Below, in pieces: positions 8,415 through 17,349 of a stretch of DNA of 64,000 nucleotides. Each line of letters opens with the position of its first letter. Position 1 is the stretch's first letter. The notes under the pieces are model-generated. The model searched no databases and was not told where the DNA came from. It saw nothing but the letters and a program-made list of their open reading frames with translations. Origin of the DNA: Lachnospiraceae bacterium (GTDB lineage: Bacteria; Bacillota; Clostridia; Lachnospirales; Lachnospiraceae); assembly GCA_014804645.1 (NCBI GenBank), contig JAAUZI010000049.1, positions 101,217 through 165,216 on the forward strand. Reading direction: 5' to 3'. The position numbers were made by a program, and so were the translations under genes.

Positions 8415-11400
8415 ATGGACAGTAACGCGATCTTATTCAACGACAATTGGAGTTTTCTGAAGACGGAGCCGGGGACAGAACTGGCGGATATACGGGGACG
8501 GGAGGAACAGTTTGCGCCGGTGGATCTGCCTCACGACTGGCTGATCTACAATACGCGCAATTTGTATGAAAACAGCACGGGCTGGTATCGAAAGCACATT
8601 TGTGTGTGCTGTGAGGAAAATACGCATTCACGGGGAGGCGGGCAGTTGAACTGCGCTCCCGGGCAGCGTGTCATACTGCGCTTTGACGGCGTATATATGG
8701 ACAGTACCTTCTATGTCAACGGGCAGAAGGTGGGAGATTGGAAATATGGGTACTCGGCCTTCGACCATGATATTACTGAGTACCTGCGGCCGGGGGAAAA
8801 TGAGCTGCTGATGCAGGTGCGCCACATAAGCCCCAACAGCCGGTGGTACTCCGGCGCAGGGATTTACCGCAATGTGTGGCTGAAGGTGTGTCCCGCGGTA
8901 TATCTGCCCCTGGACGGCACATATGTACATACTGAATGGCAGGAGGAGGGCTACCTGCTGGAGATCGAGACCGAATGCGCAGGAGCCGTCAGTGAGAATA
9001 CCAGGTGCCGCTATAGCCTGTGGCGACAGGGGGAATTTGTGCGTGACTTGGGGTGGGGAGAACTCTTTACCCGTGAAGACGGACGGACCTGTTTTGGCCT
9101 GAAGGCATTGCTGACAGGTCTGGAGGAGTGGGATCTGGAGAACCCTGTATGCTACCGGCTGCGGGTGGAGCTGCAAGGGACGGCCCTGGCATGTAACGGA
9201 GAAAGTCAGGAAATTACCATAGGGCTGCGCCGCATGGAGTTTACCCCGGATAAGGGCTTTTTCTTGAACGGCAGATATGTAAAGGTACACGGGGTCTGTG
9301 AACATCATGACCTGGGCTGTCTGGGGGCGGCTTTCCGCCGGGAGGCCATGCGCCGGAAGTTCAGGATTTTGAAGGAGATGGGGGTCAATGCTCTGCGCAC
9401 CAGCCACAATATGCCAGCCGAGGAGGTGATGGAGCTGGCGGACGAGATGGGACTATTGGTGTTGTCCGAGGCCTTTGACATGTGGGAGCGGTGCAAGACG
9501 CCCTACGACTACGGCCGGTTTTTCAAGGAGTGGGCGGAGCGGGATGTGCGCTCCTGGATACGCAGGGACCGCAACCACCCCAGCCTCTTTCTGTGGTCCA
9601 TCGGCAATGAGATATACGATACCCATGCGGACGCCCACGGACAGGAGATCACCCACAGGCTGGTGGACTATGTGCGCAGCCACGACCCCAAGGGCAATGC
9701 GCTTATCACCATAGGCTCCAACTACATGCCCTGGGAGGGCGCCCAGAACTGTGCGGACATCGTGAAGGTGGCGGGGTACAATTATGGGGAAAAATATTAT
9801 GCGGAGCATCACCGGGAGCATCCCGACTGGATCATCTACGGCAGCGAGACGGCCTCCGTGGTGCAGAGCCGGGGAGTGTACCGTTTTCCCCTGCGGCAGT
9901 CTGTGTTGGCGGACGAGGACGAGCAGTGTTCGGCCCTGGGCAACTCCAGCACCAGCTGGGGGGCGCGCAGCGTGGAGGCATGTATCGCCGATGACCGGGA
10001 TGCGGATTTTACCTTCGGGCAGTTTTTGTGGACGGGATTTGACTATATCGGAGAGCCTACGCCCTATCACACCAAGAATTCCTATTTTGGGTATATCGAC
10101 ACGGCGGGTTTTCCCAAGGACGCATACTATCTGTTTCAGGCCCAGTGGCGTTCGGCGGCGGAGCATCCCATGGTGCATCTCTATCCCTATTGGGACTGGA
10201 ATCCGGGGCAGCTCATAGATGTGCGGGCCTGCACCAATGCAGACAGCGTGGAACTCTTTGTGAACGGCCGCTCTCAGGGCAGACAGCATATCGATCATGT
10301 CCGGGGCAGACAGCTCCAGGGGGACTGGCAGGTGCCCTACGAACCGGGTGAGATCACTGCCGTGGCCTACGACGGGGAGGGCAGAGAGATCGCCAGAGAG
10401 TCCAGGCATTCCTTTGGGGAGGCCAGGCGTCTGGTGTTGGAGGCGGACAGATCACAGCTTACCGGAGACGGGGAGGATCTGTGTTTTGTCACGATCAGCG
10501 CCGTGGACGAGGACGGATACCCGGTGGAAAATGCCATGAACTATGTGGAGCTGACTCTTGAGGGAGAGGGGCGGCTGCTGGGCATGGACAACGGGGACAG
10601 CACGGACTACGATCCCTATAAGGGATGTGTGAGAAAACTTTTCAACGGAAAACTCCTGGCGGTGGTGGCGTCCAGGCCGGTTTTGACAGACGGCAGCGTC
10701 AGGATCACGGCAAAGGGCCGGGGCCTGGAGTCTGCCAGCCTCAAGCTCCTGGTGGCGCCTGCACCGCAGCGGCCCGGCAGCTGTGCGGCCGAGGATGTGA
10801 GCCGGAGCGCAGCATGCGGCGGGAGTCTGCCGGATATGATTCCTGTCCGCAAGGTGGAACTGCTGACGCCGGAGGGCAGTGTCATGGACGCAGACAAGCG
10901 CAGTCTTGTCATAGAGGCCCGGATATGTCCGGCGGACGCCATGGATCGGGATTTGGAGTGGAAGGCGGTCAATCAGAACGGTATTCCGGTGAGCTTTGCC
11001 AAGGTGGAGGCGCTGGATGAATGTCACGCCAGGGTCACGGCCATGGGAGACGGGGATTTCTATGTGCGCTGTCAATCGGGGCGAAACCCGGTCCGAATCA
11101 TCTCTCAGCTGGAGTTTACGGCGCAGGGATTGGGCCAGGCGTTTTTAAATCCCTATACCTTTATCTCGGCGGGGCTGTTCAGCGAGACCATAGGAGAGAT
11201 CACCAACGGCAATGAAAAGGGGATCGCCACTTCCAGAGACGGCGTCAGCGGCGTGATTTATCGGGATCTGGACTTTGGGGAGTACGGCTCCGATGAGATC
11301 ACGGTGCCAGTCTTTGCCCTCAGCAGCGATCCCCATGAGATCGAGATCTGGCAGGGTGAGCCGGAGGCCGAGGGCAGCAGGCTGCTGTTGAATGCGCTGT

Positions 11401-11957
11401 ATCAGAAACCCTCCCAGTGGAATGTGTATCAGGAGGAGACCTGGAAACTGCCCTGCAGACTCAAGGGTCTGACTACTATCGCCTTCCGGCTGCAGAGCCG
11501 CAAGGTACATATCAAAGGCTTTACCTTTACATACTGTGAGAAGGCATACGGCAAACTTTGGGCCGCAGAGTGTAACAGGGTGTACGGTGACAGTTTCTGT
11601 GTGGAGGATCGGGCAATCACAGGCATCGGCAACAATGTGACCGTGGTATATGAGAATATGGACTTCGGTCAGGATGGCGCGGATCGGGTGACGCTGTGGG
11701 GCCGCTCGCCCCTGCCGCACAACACCATTCACATACATTTTACCCGTGACGATGGCGAGATGACGTCCAGAGTGTTGGAGGTTCCGGGAATGGGGGATAA
11801 CAATCCCCGGGTTCAAGAACCCCAGGAATACAATCCCCAGACTTTCCCTCTGGAGCCGCTTAAGGGGCGGGGGATTCTGGAACTGATCTTCCTGCCGGGC
11901 AGCAATTATGACCTGGAGGCTCTGCAGTTTTGGCATTGCGACAAACCGGGACTTTAG
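8415..11957 (+). CDS. Large glycoside hydrolase family 2 protein (beta-galactosidase type) with C-terminal accessory modules
   Basis: About 1,180 residues, cytoplasmic. The GH2 core has the N-terminal jelly-roll (DLPHDWLIY, GWYRKH, GAGIYRNVWL), an immunoglobulin-like domain and the barrel. With numbering from an in-frame ATG at 8394, Glu406 in SIGNEIYD is the acid/base and Glu485 in YGSETAS the nucleophile. A DUF4982-like and Ig-like stretch follows, and the last roughly 280 residues look like two beta-sandwich carbohydrate-binding (CBM6-like) modules. The start at 8415 is preferred because GAGAGG precedes it and nothing precedes 8394. A strong terminator lies upstream, so the gene probably has its own promoter. 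The exact sugar (galactose or other beta-linkage) cannot be read. Confidence 0.88.
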   Translation: MDSNAILFNDNWSFLKTEPGTELADIRGREEQFAPVDLPHDWLIYNTRNLYENSTGWYRKHICVCCEENTHSRGGGQLNCAPGQRVILRFDGVYMDSTFYVNGQKVGDWKYGYSAFDHDITEYLRPGENELLMQVRHISPNSRWYSGAGIYRNVWLKVCPAVYLPLDGTYVHTEWQEEGYLLEIETECAGAVSENTRCRYSLWRQGEFVRDLGWGELFTREDGRTCFGLKALLTGLEEWDLENPVCYRLRVELQGTALACNGESQEITIGLRRMEFTPDKGFFLNGRYVKVHGVCEHHDLGCLGAAFRREAMRRKFRILKEMGVNALRTSHNMPAEEVMELADEMGLLVLSEAFDMWERCKTPYDYGRFFKEWAERDVRSWIRRDRNHPSLFLWSIGNEIYDTHADAHGQEITHRLVDYVRSHDPKGNALITIGSNYMPWEGAQNCADIVKVAGYNYGEKYYAEHHREHPDWIIYGSETASVVQSRGVYRFPLRQSVLADEDEQCSALGNSSTSWGARSVEACIADDRDADFTFGQFLWTGFDYIGEPTPYHTKNSYFGYIDTAGFPKDAYYLFQAQWRSAAEHPMVHLYPYWDWNPGQLIDVRACTNADSVELFVNGRSQGRQHIDHVRGRQLQGDWQVPYEPGEITAVAYDGEGREIARESRHSFGEARRLVLEADRSQLTGDGEDLCFVTISAVDEDGYPVENAMNYVELTLEGEGRLLGMDNGDSTDYDPYKGCVRKLFNGKLLAVVASRPVLTDGSVRITAKGRGLESASLKLLVAPAPQRPGSCAAEDVSRSAACGGSLPDMIPVRKVELLTPEGSVMDADKRSLVIEARICPADAMDRDLEWKAVNQNGIPVSFAKVEALDECHARVTAMGDGDFYVRCQSGRNPVRIISQLEFTAQGLGQAFLNPYTFISAGLFSETIGEITNGNEKGIATSRDGVSGVIYRDLDFGEYGSDEITVPVFALSSDPHEIEIWQGEPEAEGSRLLLNALYQKPSQWNVYQEETWKLPCRLKGLTTIAFRLQSRKVHIKGFTFTYCEKAYGKLWAAECNRVYGDSFCVEDRAITGIGNNVTVVYENMDFGQDGADRVTLWGRSPLPHNTIHIHFTRDDGEMTSRVLEVPGMGDNNPRVQEPQEYNPQTFPLEPLKGRGILELIFLPGSNYDLEALQFWHCDKPGL

Positions 11958-11980
11958 TACTAAAAATGAATAAAATTTAG

Positions 11981-12009
11981 TTGGTAAAAATAGGTATTTC
12001 TGCTATATT
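11981..12009 (+). promoter_or_regulatory. Candidate sigma-A promoter for the sensor-GGDEF gene
   Basis: TTGGTA and TATATT are separated by 17 bases in the AT-rich gap after the GH2 gene. A second TATACT lies at 12029-12034 without a good -35. Either could start the downstream transcript. Confidence 0.35.
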
Positions 12010-12091
12010 CATATGCTTTTAAATCTGTTATACTGTATAAAAGCACTATTTTGCACAGCAGGCCGACAGTTGACGACAGAAGGGAACATGC

Positions 12092-14032
12092 ATGGGCGAA
12101 AAGTATTCTGACGGTAAAGCATATAAGGTAATTGCATTTATTTTTGCCAATTTCTTTAAGGATGAAGAGCAGCGGATCATGAGGCGGGTGATAGAGGAAA
12201 GTCCCCGACATGGCTGCAAAGTGATTTTTTTCTCCACATTGGCAGATTTCTATTTCAATGACATAAACGATAAGGGCGAGCAGAAAATATTTTCGGCGGT
12301 GAGCGTGGAACGCTTTGACGCCATTGTGCTGATGTCGGAGTCCTTTAAGCTTGACGAGGAACAGCTTGCCATGGTGGGACGCGCTCAGGCGGCGGGAGTA
12401 CCGGTGATCACGGTAGACAAGAGTTTTGAGGGCTGTATCAATCTGGTGATGGACTACGGAAACTGCTTTCAGAAGATTGTGGAACATATGATAAAGTTCC
12501 ACGGTTATCGCCGGGTATATTTTATGAGCGGCATGCCGGACAACAGTTTTTCTCAGGAGAGGGAGCAGGTGTATCTGGACGCCATGCAGTCGGTGGGTGT
12601 GCCCCGGGAGCAGTGCAGAATATACTTTGGATATTTCTGGGAGGAGCCTTGTCGGAAAGCCATGGAGCAGATGTTTCAGGAGATAGAGGCGGGGCTGGAG
12701 CTGCCGGAGGCGATTATCTGCGCCAACGATTCCATGGCCCTGGAGGTCAGTACGTTTCTGAAGGAGCGAGGCTACCGGATACCGAAGGACATTGCAGTCA
12801 GCGGTTTTGACGGTCTGGAGCTGGAGCGCTATTATCGCCCCCGGCTGACTACGGGCATATACAATGTCAATCTGTTGACCGAAACGATCTTTCGGATTGT
12901 GGACGAGGGTTGTCCTGAGACCTATCTGCATCAGCGGATTCCCATTTACAATGAGATGAGGCTGGGGCAGTCCTGTGGGTGCAGCGGCGTGGAGACCCAG
13001 AGCGTCTCTTCGGAGATGGTGGTTCTGAAACAGGAATTGCGGCGGCTGCTGAAATACCAGGGCGATTTGAACCAGATGGTCGTGAATATTGGCATGGTGA
13101 AAACGCTGGAGGAGGCTTTGCAGGAGGTGCCGGTGGTCATGGGCGATCTCTGCTATCGAGACTTCTGGTTCTGCGCCAACGAGGGCTTTCTGGAACGGGA
13201 GGTCATTGATTTCAGCAATCAGCGGCAGGAGGACAACGCAGCGGAGGATTACACGCAGGTGCTGAAGGTGCTGCACTACCACAGTCTGGATGAGGCGAGC
13301 GTGGAGTTCGGCCGGGCGGAGATAGAGTGCTGGGAGGACATGGAATTCGGAGAGGCAATCCCGGGGCTGTACGCACAGTTGGAAAACAACGATTTTTTGC
13401 TGATTACCACAGTTCATTTGCAGGGCAAGAGCATAGGCTACACGGCGATTACGCTGGATACGGAGAGTTTCTGGTTTGTGGGCTACTCTGCGTTTCTGGC
13501 CAGTTTTCGCCATCTGATGGAGCTGCAGCGCTCCCAGAAACAGCTGATGAAGATGTATATGGAGGATCTGCTCACGGGACTGTACAACCGAAACGGTTTC
13601 TATCTCAAGATAAACCAGCTTCTGGAGGTGGCAGGGGACCTCAATCTGTCCATTATCTCTCTGGATATGGACGGGCTGAAACAGATCAACGACACCTACG
13701 GACATGCGGAGGGGGACGAGGCCCTGCACAGTCTGGGCGGCATTATTCAGAACAGTCTGCACCACGAGTTTGCGGCCAGGATCGGGGGCGACGAGTTCCT
13801 GATAGCCTTTATTGGAAGAGATACCGATGTCCGCATTCAGGAGATAGTGAAATGCATCAATCAGGGCATTCGCGAATACAATGAAGTATCTGAAAAAGCA
13901 TATGAGATCCAAGCCAGCATTGGTTCCTATACGGACTGTGCCAGCAGTCACACTCTGGACTATTTCCTGAAAAAGGCCGATGACCTGATGTATGCCCAAA
14001 AGAGTCTGCACAAGAAACAGCGGCAAAAGTAG
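12092..14032 (+). CDS. LacI-type sugar-binding domain fused to GGDEF diguanylate cyclase
   Basis: A 646-residue soluble one-component signalling protein. Residues from about 12 to 290 form a periplasmic-binding-protein-like fold of the LacI/GalR effector domain (IFANFFKDEEQRIMR, YFMSGMPDN, AIICANDSMALEV, IAVSGFDGLELERYY), but the DNA-binding HTH is absent. After a linker domain of about 180 residues, the GGDEF domain begins near DLLTGLYNRNGF; the active-site GGDEF is intact at 565-569. The allosteric I-site RxxD is not present (LHHE at that position). The prediction is that a cytoplasmic sugar ligand controls c-di-GMP synthesis. It follows three glycosidase genes, has AAGGGA before the ATG and is bounded by a terminator downstream. 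Confidence 0.9.
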   Translation: MGEKYSDGKAYKVIAFIFANFFKDEEQRIMRRVIEESPRHGCKVIFFSTLADFYFNDINDKGEQKIFSAVSVERFDAIVLMSESFKLDEEQLAMVGRAQAAGVPVITVDKSFEGCINLVMDYGNCFQKIVEHMIKFHGYRRVYFMSGMPDNSFSQEREQVYLDAMQSVGVPREQCRIYFGYFWEEPCRKAMEQMFQEIEAGLELPEAIICANDSMALEVSTFLKERGYRIPKDIAVSGFDGLELERYYRPRLTTGIYNVNLLTETIFRIVDEGCPETYLHQRIPIYNEMRLGQSCGCSGVETQSVSSEMVVLKQELRRLLKYQGDLNQMVVNIGMVKTLEEALQEVPVVMGDLCYRDFWFCANEGFLEREVIDFSNQRQEDNAAEDYTQVLKVLHYHSLDEASVEFGRAEIECWEDMEFGEAIPGLYAQLENNDFLLITTVHLQGKSIGYTAITLDTESFWFVGYSAFLASFRHLMELQRSQKQLMKMYMEDLLTGLYNRNGFYLKINQLLEVAGDLNLSIISLDMDGLKQINDTYGHAEGDEALHSLGGIIQNSLHHEFAARIGGDEFLIAFIGRDTDVRIQEIVKCINQGIREYNEVSEKAYEIQASIGSYTDCASSHTLDYFLKKADDLMYAQKSLHKKQRQK

Positions 14033-14060
14033 AATGGGCATGAAAAAAGGCGATGTAAGG

Positions 14061-14089
14061 GAGCCGACATTTTTAAGTTGGCTCTTTTA
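14061..14089 (+). terminator. Rho-independent terminator after the sensor-GGDEF gene
   Basis: GAGCCGAC pairs with GTTGGCTC (one G-T pair) around ATTTTTAA, followed by TTTTAT. Confidence 0.8.
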
Positions 14090-14151
14090 TTATATGACAA
14101 AATAGGCTATACTATATAATATTAACGCTTGTTTAAGAAGGGAAAGAGATC

Positions 14152-15114
14152 ATGATACATACGCTGATACCGGAGGGCTATGCCTCCTTTGCCGCTTTTG
14201 CCGGGATTCTGTTTGCATTCCTGGCCACGATCATCGCTATATCCAGACTGAGCGGATACCTTCCCAAGGATGCGGGGCGGGATTTTGCCCACGACGGTAA
14301 GCTCTCGGCGGGAAAACCCAGGGGAGCAGGTATAATCTTTGTGCTGACATTTGTGGTGGCGGCGGTGCTCTTTATACCCTTTTCCACAGAGAACGCCATA
14401 TATCTGGTGTTGATTATTATCTGTATGATGACCGGTTTTCTGGACGACGCCTCGAAAAGTCCCTGGGGAGAGTACAAGAAAGGGTTCCTGGACCTCTGCG
14501 TGGCGGCCCTGGTGGCGATCACCTTTCTGCACTACAACACCAGCGTGGTGGAGCTGGCCATGTTCGGCGTGAAATTTACCATGCCGCCGGTGGTGTTTGC
14601 CCTGCTGACGGTGGTGTTGGTCTGGACTTCGGTGAACGTGACCAACTGCTCCGACGGTGTGGACGGGTTATCCGGCACTCTGACGATCATCACGATCGTG
14701 ACAATTTACCTGATCGACCAGATCAAGAGTCTGGCGGGGGATTTCTCCTTTATGATTCTGCTGTTTGCGGTCTGTATTCTGGGGTATCTGTGGTACAACG
14801 CGACTCCCAGCAGACTGATGATGGGAGATGCGGGGTCCAGAGCCATGGGACTGTTCATCAGTATTTCCATTTTGAAAACAGGCTGTCCTTTTCTGTACAT
14901 TCTGGTGGCGCTGGTGCTGATTCTGGATGGCGGTCTGGGATTGCTCAAGGTCTCACTGATACGTTTTTTGAAGATTCACATTCTGAACAATGTGCGCACT
15001 CCCCTGCATGACCATGTGCGAAAGGTCTGGGGATGGTCCAACACGCAGACCGTGTTCCGCTTTGCCATCATTCAGATCATTCTGGCGGCGGCGGTGATAT
15101 ATGCGGTAAAATAG
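14152..15114 (+). CDS. MraY-type phospho-sugar/undecaprenyl-phosphate transferase
   Basis: A 320-residue polytopic membrane enzyme of glycosyltransferase family 4. It has the characteristic cytoplasmic loops: KPRGAGIIF near residue 60, GFLDDASKS (the catalytic Asp-Asp pair), TNCSDGVDGLSGTL (an NxTDGxDGL variant), GDAGSRAMG and the C-terminal RTPLHDHVRKVWGW, which corresponds to the MraY histidine motif. These enzymes transfer a phospho-sugar from a UDP-sugar to a polyprenyl phosphate. The HDH motif argues for MraY (lipid I synthesis) rather than WecA/TagO. It stands alone outside an mur cluster, so it may be a second MraY or the main one in a dispersed set. Confidence 0.85.
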   Translation: MIHTLIPEGYASFAAFAGILFAFLATIIAISRLSGYLPKDAGRDFAHDGKLSAGKPRGAGIIFVLTFVVAAVLFIPFSTENAIYLVLIIICMMTGFLDDASKSPWGEYKKGFLDLCVAALVAITFLHYNTSVVELAMFGVKFTMPPVVFALLTVVLVWTSVNVTNCSDGVDGLSGTLTIITIVTIYLIDQIKSLAGDFSFMILLFAVCILGYLWYNATPSRLMMGDAGSRAMGLFISISILKTGCPFLYILVALVLILDGGLGLLKVSLIRFLKIHILNNVRTPLHDHVRKVWGWSNTQTVFRFAIIQIILAAAVIYAVK

Positions 15115-15151
15115 GCAGGGCGGATGCGGAACACTAAATAAAGGGGTAAAT

Positions 15152-15655
15152 ATGTACGACAAACTGACACAGAGCGATATACGAAAGATGGAGGAGGAGA
15201 TCGAGCACCGGAAATTGGTGGTGCGGCCCAAGGCGCTGGAGGATGTTAAGGAGGCCAGAGCGCACGGGGATCTCAGCGAGAATTTTGAGTATTATGCGGC
15301 TAAAAAAGCCAAGAATCAGAACGAGAGCCGCATTCGGTATCTGGAGCGAATGATTCGCACGGCCCAGGTGATCTCCGACGCGTCCGCGGAGGACGAGGTG
15401 GGAATGAACAACACTGTAACTGTGGAGATGCTGGACGACGGCAGTGTGGAGCGGTACCGGATCGTCACCACTGTCCGGGGCAATTCTCTGGAGGGTCTTA
15501 TCAGCAACGAATCCCCGCTGGGCAAGGCACTGCTGGGGCACAAGGTGGGAGATGTGGTGCATGTGCAGGTGAACGATGCCGTGGGCTATGAGGTTAAGAT
15601 CACCGAGATTGAGAATACAGAGGATGATGATAGCGTAAAGCTGAGGAGTTTTTGA
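15152..15655 (+). CDS. greA: Transcription elongation factor GreA
   Basis: A 167-residue transcript-cleavage factor. The N-terminal coiled coil carries the acidic tip EARAHGDLSENFEYYAAK, the hallmark of GreA, and the C-terminal FKBP-like domain has SPLGKALLGHKVGDVV. GreA enters the secondary channel of stalled RNA polymerase and stimulates cleavage of backtracked RNA. The gene follows the mraY-like gene by 37 bases and is followed after three bases by the phosphatase-protease fusion, so the three are likely one operon. Its length is close to the usual 155-160 residues. Confidence 0.95.
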   Translation: MYDKLTQSDIRKMEEEIEHRKLVVRPKALEDVKEARAHGDLSENFEYYAAKKAKNQNESRIRYLERMIRTAQVISDASAEDEVGMNNTVTVEMLDDGSVERYRIVTTVRGNSLEGLISNESPLGKALLGHKVGDVVHVQVNDAVGYEVKITEIENTEDDDSVKLRSF

Positions 15656-15658
15656 TAT

Positions 15659-17185
15659 ATGAAGAAATATTTTTTGTTTGATCTGGATGGCACGCTGACA
15701 GACCCTAAGGTGGGGATTACTACCTGTGTGCAGTACGCGTTACATAGCTTTGGCATAGAGGAGCCGGATCTGGACAAGCTGGAGCCTTTTATCGGTCCGC
15801 CGCTGAAGGATAGCTTTATGGAGTTCTACGGCATGGACGAGCGGCAGGCCGGGGAGGCTGTGGAGAAGTACCGGGAGCGGTTCAGCGACAAGGGGCTTTT
15901 TGAGAACGAGATATATCCGGGGATAGCCCGGATGCTGCAGATTCTGAGCGGCAAGGGTTTCCGGCTGGCGGTGGCCTCCAGCAAGCCCACCGTGTTCGTG
16001 GAGAAAATACTGGAGCATTTCGGCATACGTCAATATTTCAAGGCAGTGGTGGGGAGCGAGTTGGACGGCAGCCGCAGCAGCAAGGACCAGGTGGTGATGG
16101 CGGCGCTGCATCAGCTATTCGGGGACAAGCCCATCCTCTGCAATGAGGTGTACATGATCGGAGATCGCAGATTCGACGTGGAGGGCGCCCGGGCCATGAG
16201 AGTGGAAAGCGTGGGCGTTACCTACGGCTACGGGGGCATGGAGGAGCTGCGGGAGGCCCATGCGGATTATATAGTGGAGAGCGTGGAGGAGTTACAGGAA
16301 TTTCTGCTGCGGGAGCTGTGCGAGGTGCAGCCCAAGGGATTTATGGGCGTCATCGGACCTATGCTGTTTCCCTTTCTGTTGTTTATGATGATCCGGCAGG
16401 TAGTGGCCAACGGGGCGATGTGGCTGGCGGTGGCGGTGGAACCCCATGTGCCGCCGGGCCTGTGGCAATGGCTCTATTACCGGGATACGGAAACAGAGGC
16501 GCTGGGTTACACAGGCAATCTGGGTTCGATTATGCATGCGCTGTCCTATGCCGTGGCGGGAATCGCCCTGCTCTATACGGCGCTGCCCGTGATAAGGGAG
16601 GCCAAAAAACGCATGGCGCTGAGCCACCTGCGAAGAGAACATTCCAGAAACTATATCATAGCGCTGTTGACGACCGTAGGCGCTGTGCTGGGGCTGAATC
16701 TGCTGTTCGATCTGACGGGCATTACCAACAGCTCCGCCACCTATAGGGCTGTGGCCCAGAGCCAGCTGTCCGCCTCTCTGGCCGTGGGACTGATTTGCTA
16801 CGGTATCGTCACTCCCCTGGCGGAGGAATTGATATTTCGGGGCATTGTGTACAACGAGCTGAAGAGAAACTACAGACTGCCCCTGGCCATGGTAGTGTCG
16901 GCTCTGCTGTTCGGCCTGTACCATATGAATCTGGTTCAAGGGGGATACGGATTTATTATGGGGCTGCTGATGGTGTATCTGTATGAGTATTTCGGGAGTT
17001 TTCTGTGGCCGGTGCTGGTACATATGCTGGCCAACAGTCTGGCCTATGTGCTGGGATATACCAGTGTGGCGGATTCCTTTATTCACAGCTGGTCGACGAC
17101 AATTGTATGCCTGGCGGTGACAATTGTGGGCGTAAAACTGCTGGATTCTGACAAAAGAAAGCTTAAAGGCACTGTTGCCGAATAG
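15659..17185 (+). CDS. HAD phosphatase fused to a CPBP intramembrane protease
   Basis: A 508-residue two-domain protein. Residues 1-215 are a phosphoglycolate-phosphatase-like HAD hydrolase: FDLDGTLTD (nucleophile Asp), AVASSKP (motif II) and MIGDRRFDVEGA (motif IV). Residues from about 225 onward hold seven or eight membrane segments and a CPBP (Abi/CAAX-type) protease core with AEELIFRG (paired glutamates near 388-389), a second motif FGLYHMN (His near 421) and LVHMLANS. Each domain is complete, with no stop or frameshift between them, and the gene is coupled to greA. The two activities are not normally linked, and the joint role is unknown. Confidence 0.88.
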   Translation: MKKYFLFDLDGTLTDPKVGITTCVQYALHSFGIEEPDLDKLEPFIGPPLKDSFMEFYGMDERQAGEAVEKYRERFSDKGLFENEIYPGIARMLQILSGKGFRLAVASSKPTVFVEKILEHFGIRQYFKAVVGSELDGSRSSKDQVVMAALHQLFGDKPILCNEVYMIGDRRFDVEGARAMRVESVGVTYGYGGMEELREAHADYIVESVEELQEFLLRELCEVQPKGFMGVIGPMLFPFLLFMMIRQVVANGAMWLAVAVEPHVPPGLWQWLYYRDTETEALGYTGNLGSIMHALSYAVAGIALLYTALPVIREAKKRMALSHLRREHSRNYIIALLTTVGAVLGLNLLFDLTGITNSSATYRAVAQSQLSASLAVGLICYGIVTPLAEELIFRGIVYNELKRNYRLPLAMVVSALLFGLYHMNLVQGGYGFIMGLLMVYLYEYFGSFLWPVLVHMLANSLAYVLGYTSVADSFIHSWSTTIVCLAVTIVGVKLLDSDKRKLKGTVAE

Positions 17186-17211
17186 ACTGACAATTTATTA
17201 AAAAGTTTTTA

Positions 17212-17240
17212 TTTACAGACCAGAAAAATAGATGTATAGT
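17212..17240 (+). promoter_or_regulatory. Sigma-A promoter of gltB
   Basis: TTTACA and TATAGT with a 17-base spacer. Transcription would begin at about 17247, directly at the foot of a long perfect hairpin. Confidence 0.65.
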
Positions 17241-17247
17241 ATACATT

Positions 17248-17295
17248 AAATAAGTCGCAATGAGGTGCATAAAGGCCTCATTGCGACTTATTTTT
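17248..17295 (+). terminator. Perfect hairpin plus T run at the predicted 5' end of the gltB transcript
   Basis: AAATAAGTCGCAATGAGG pairs without mismatch with CCTCATTGCGACTTATTT around a ten-base loop, ending in five T. It could terminate the upstream operon. Because the gltB promoter fires just before it, it would also be the first structure in the gltB leader and could act as an attenuator. Confidence 0.75.
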
Positions 17296-17349
17296 ATGCG
17301 GATAGGAAAATCTAATCGTTAGCGAGTATAAGCAAAAAGGAGAACAGAT

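Noticed and set aside
11960..14041. A 693-codon open frame on the minus strand opposite the sensor-GGDEF gene
   Set aside because: It mirrors codon bias of the real gene, has no family motif or ribosome binding site, and the plus-strand protein is clearly real.
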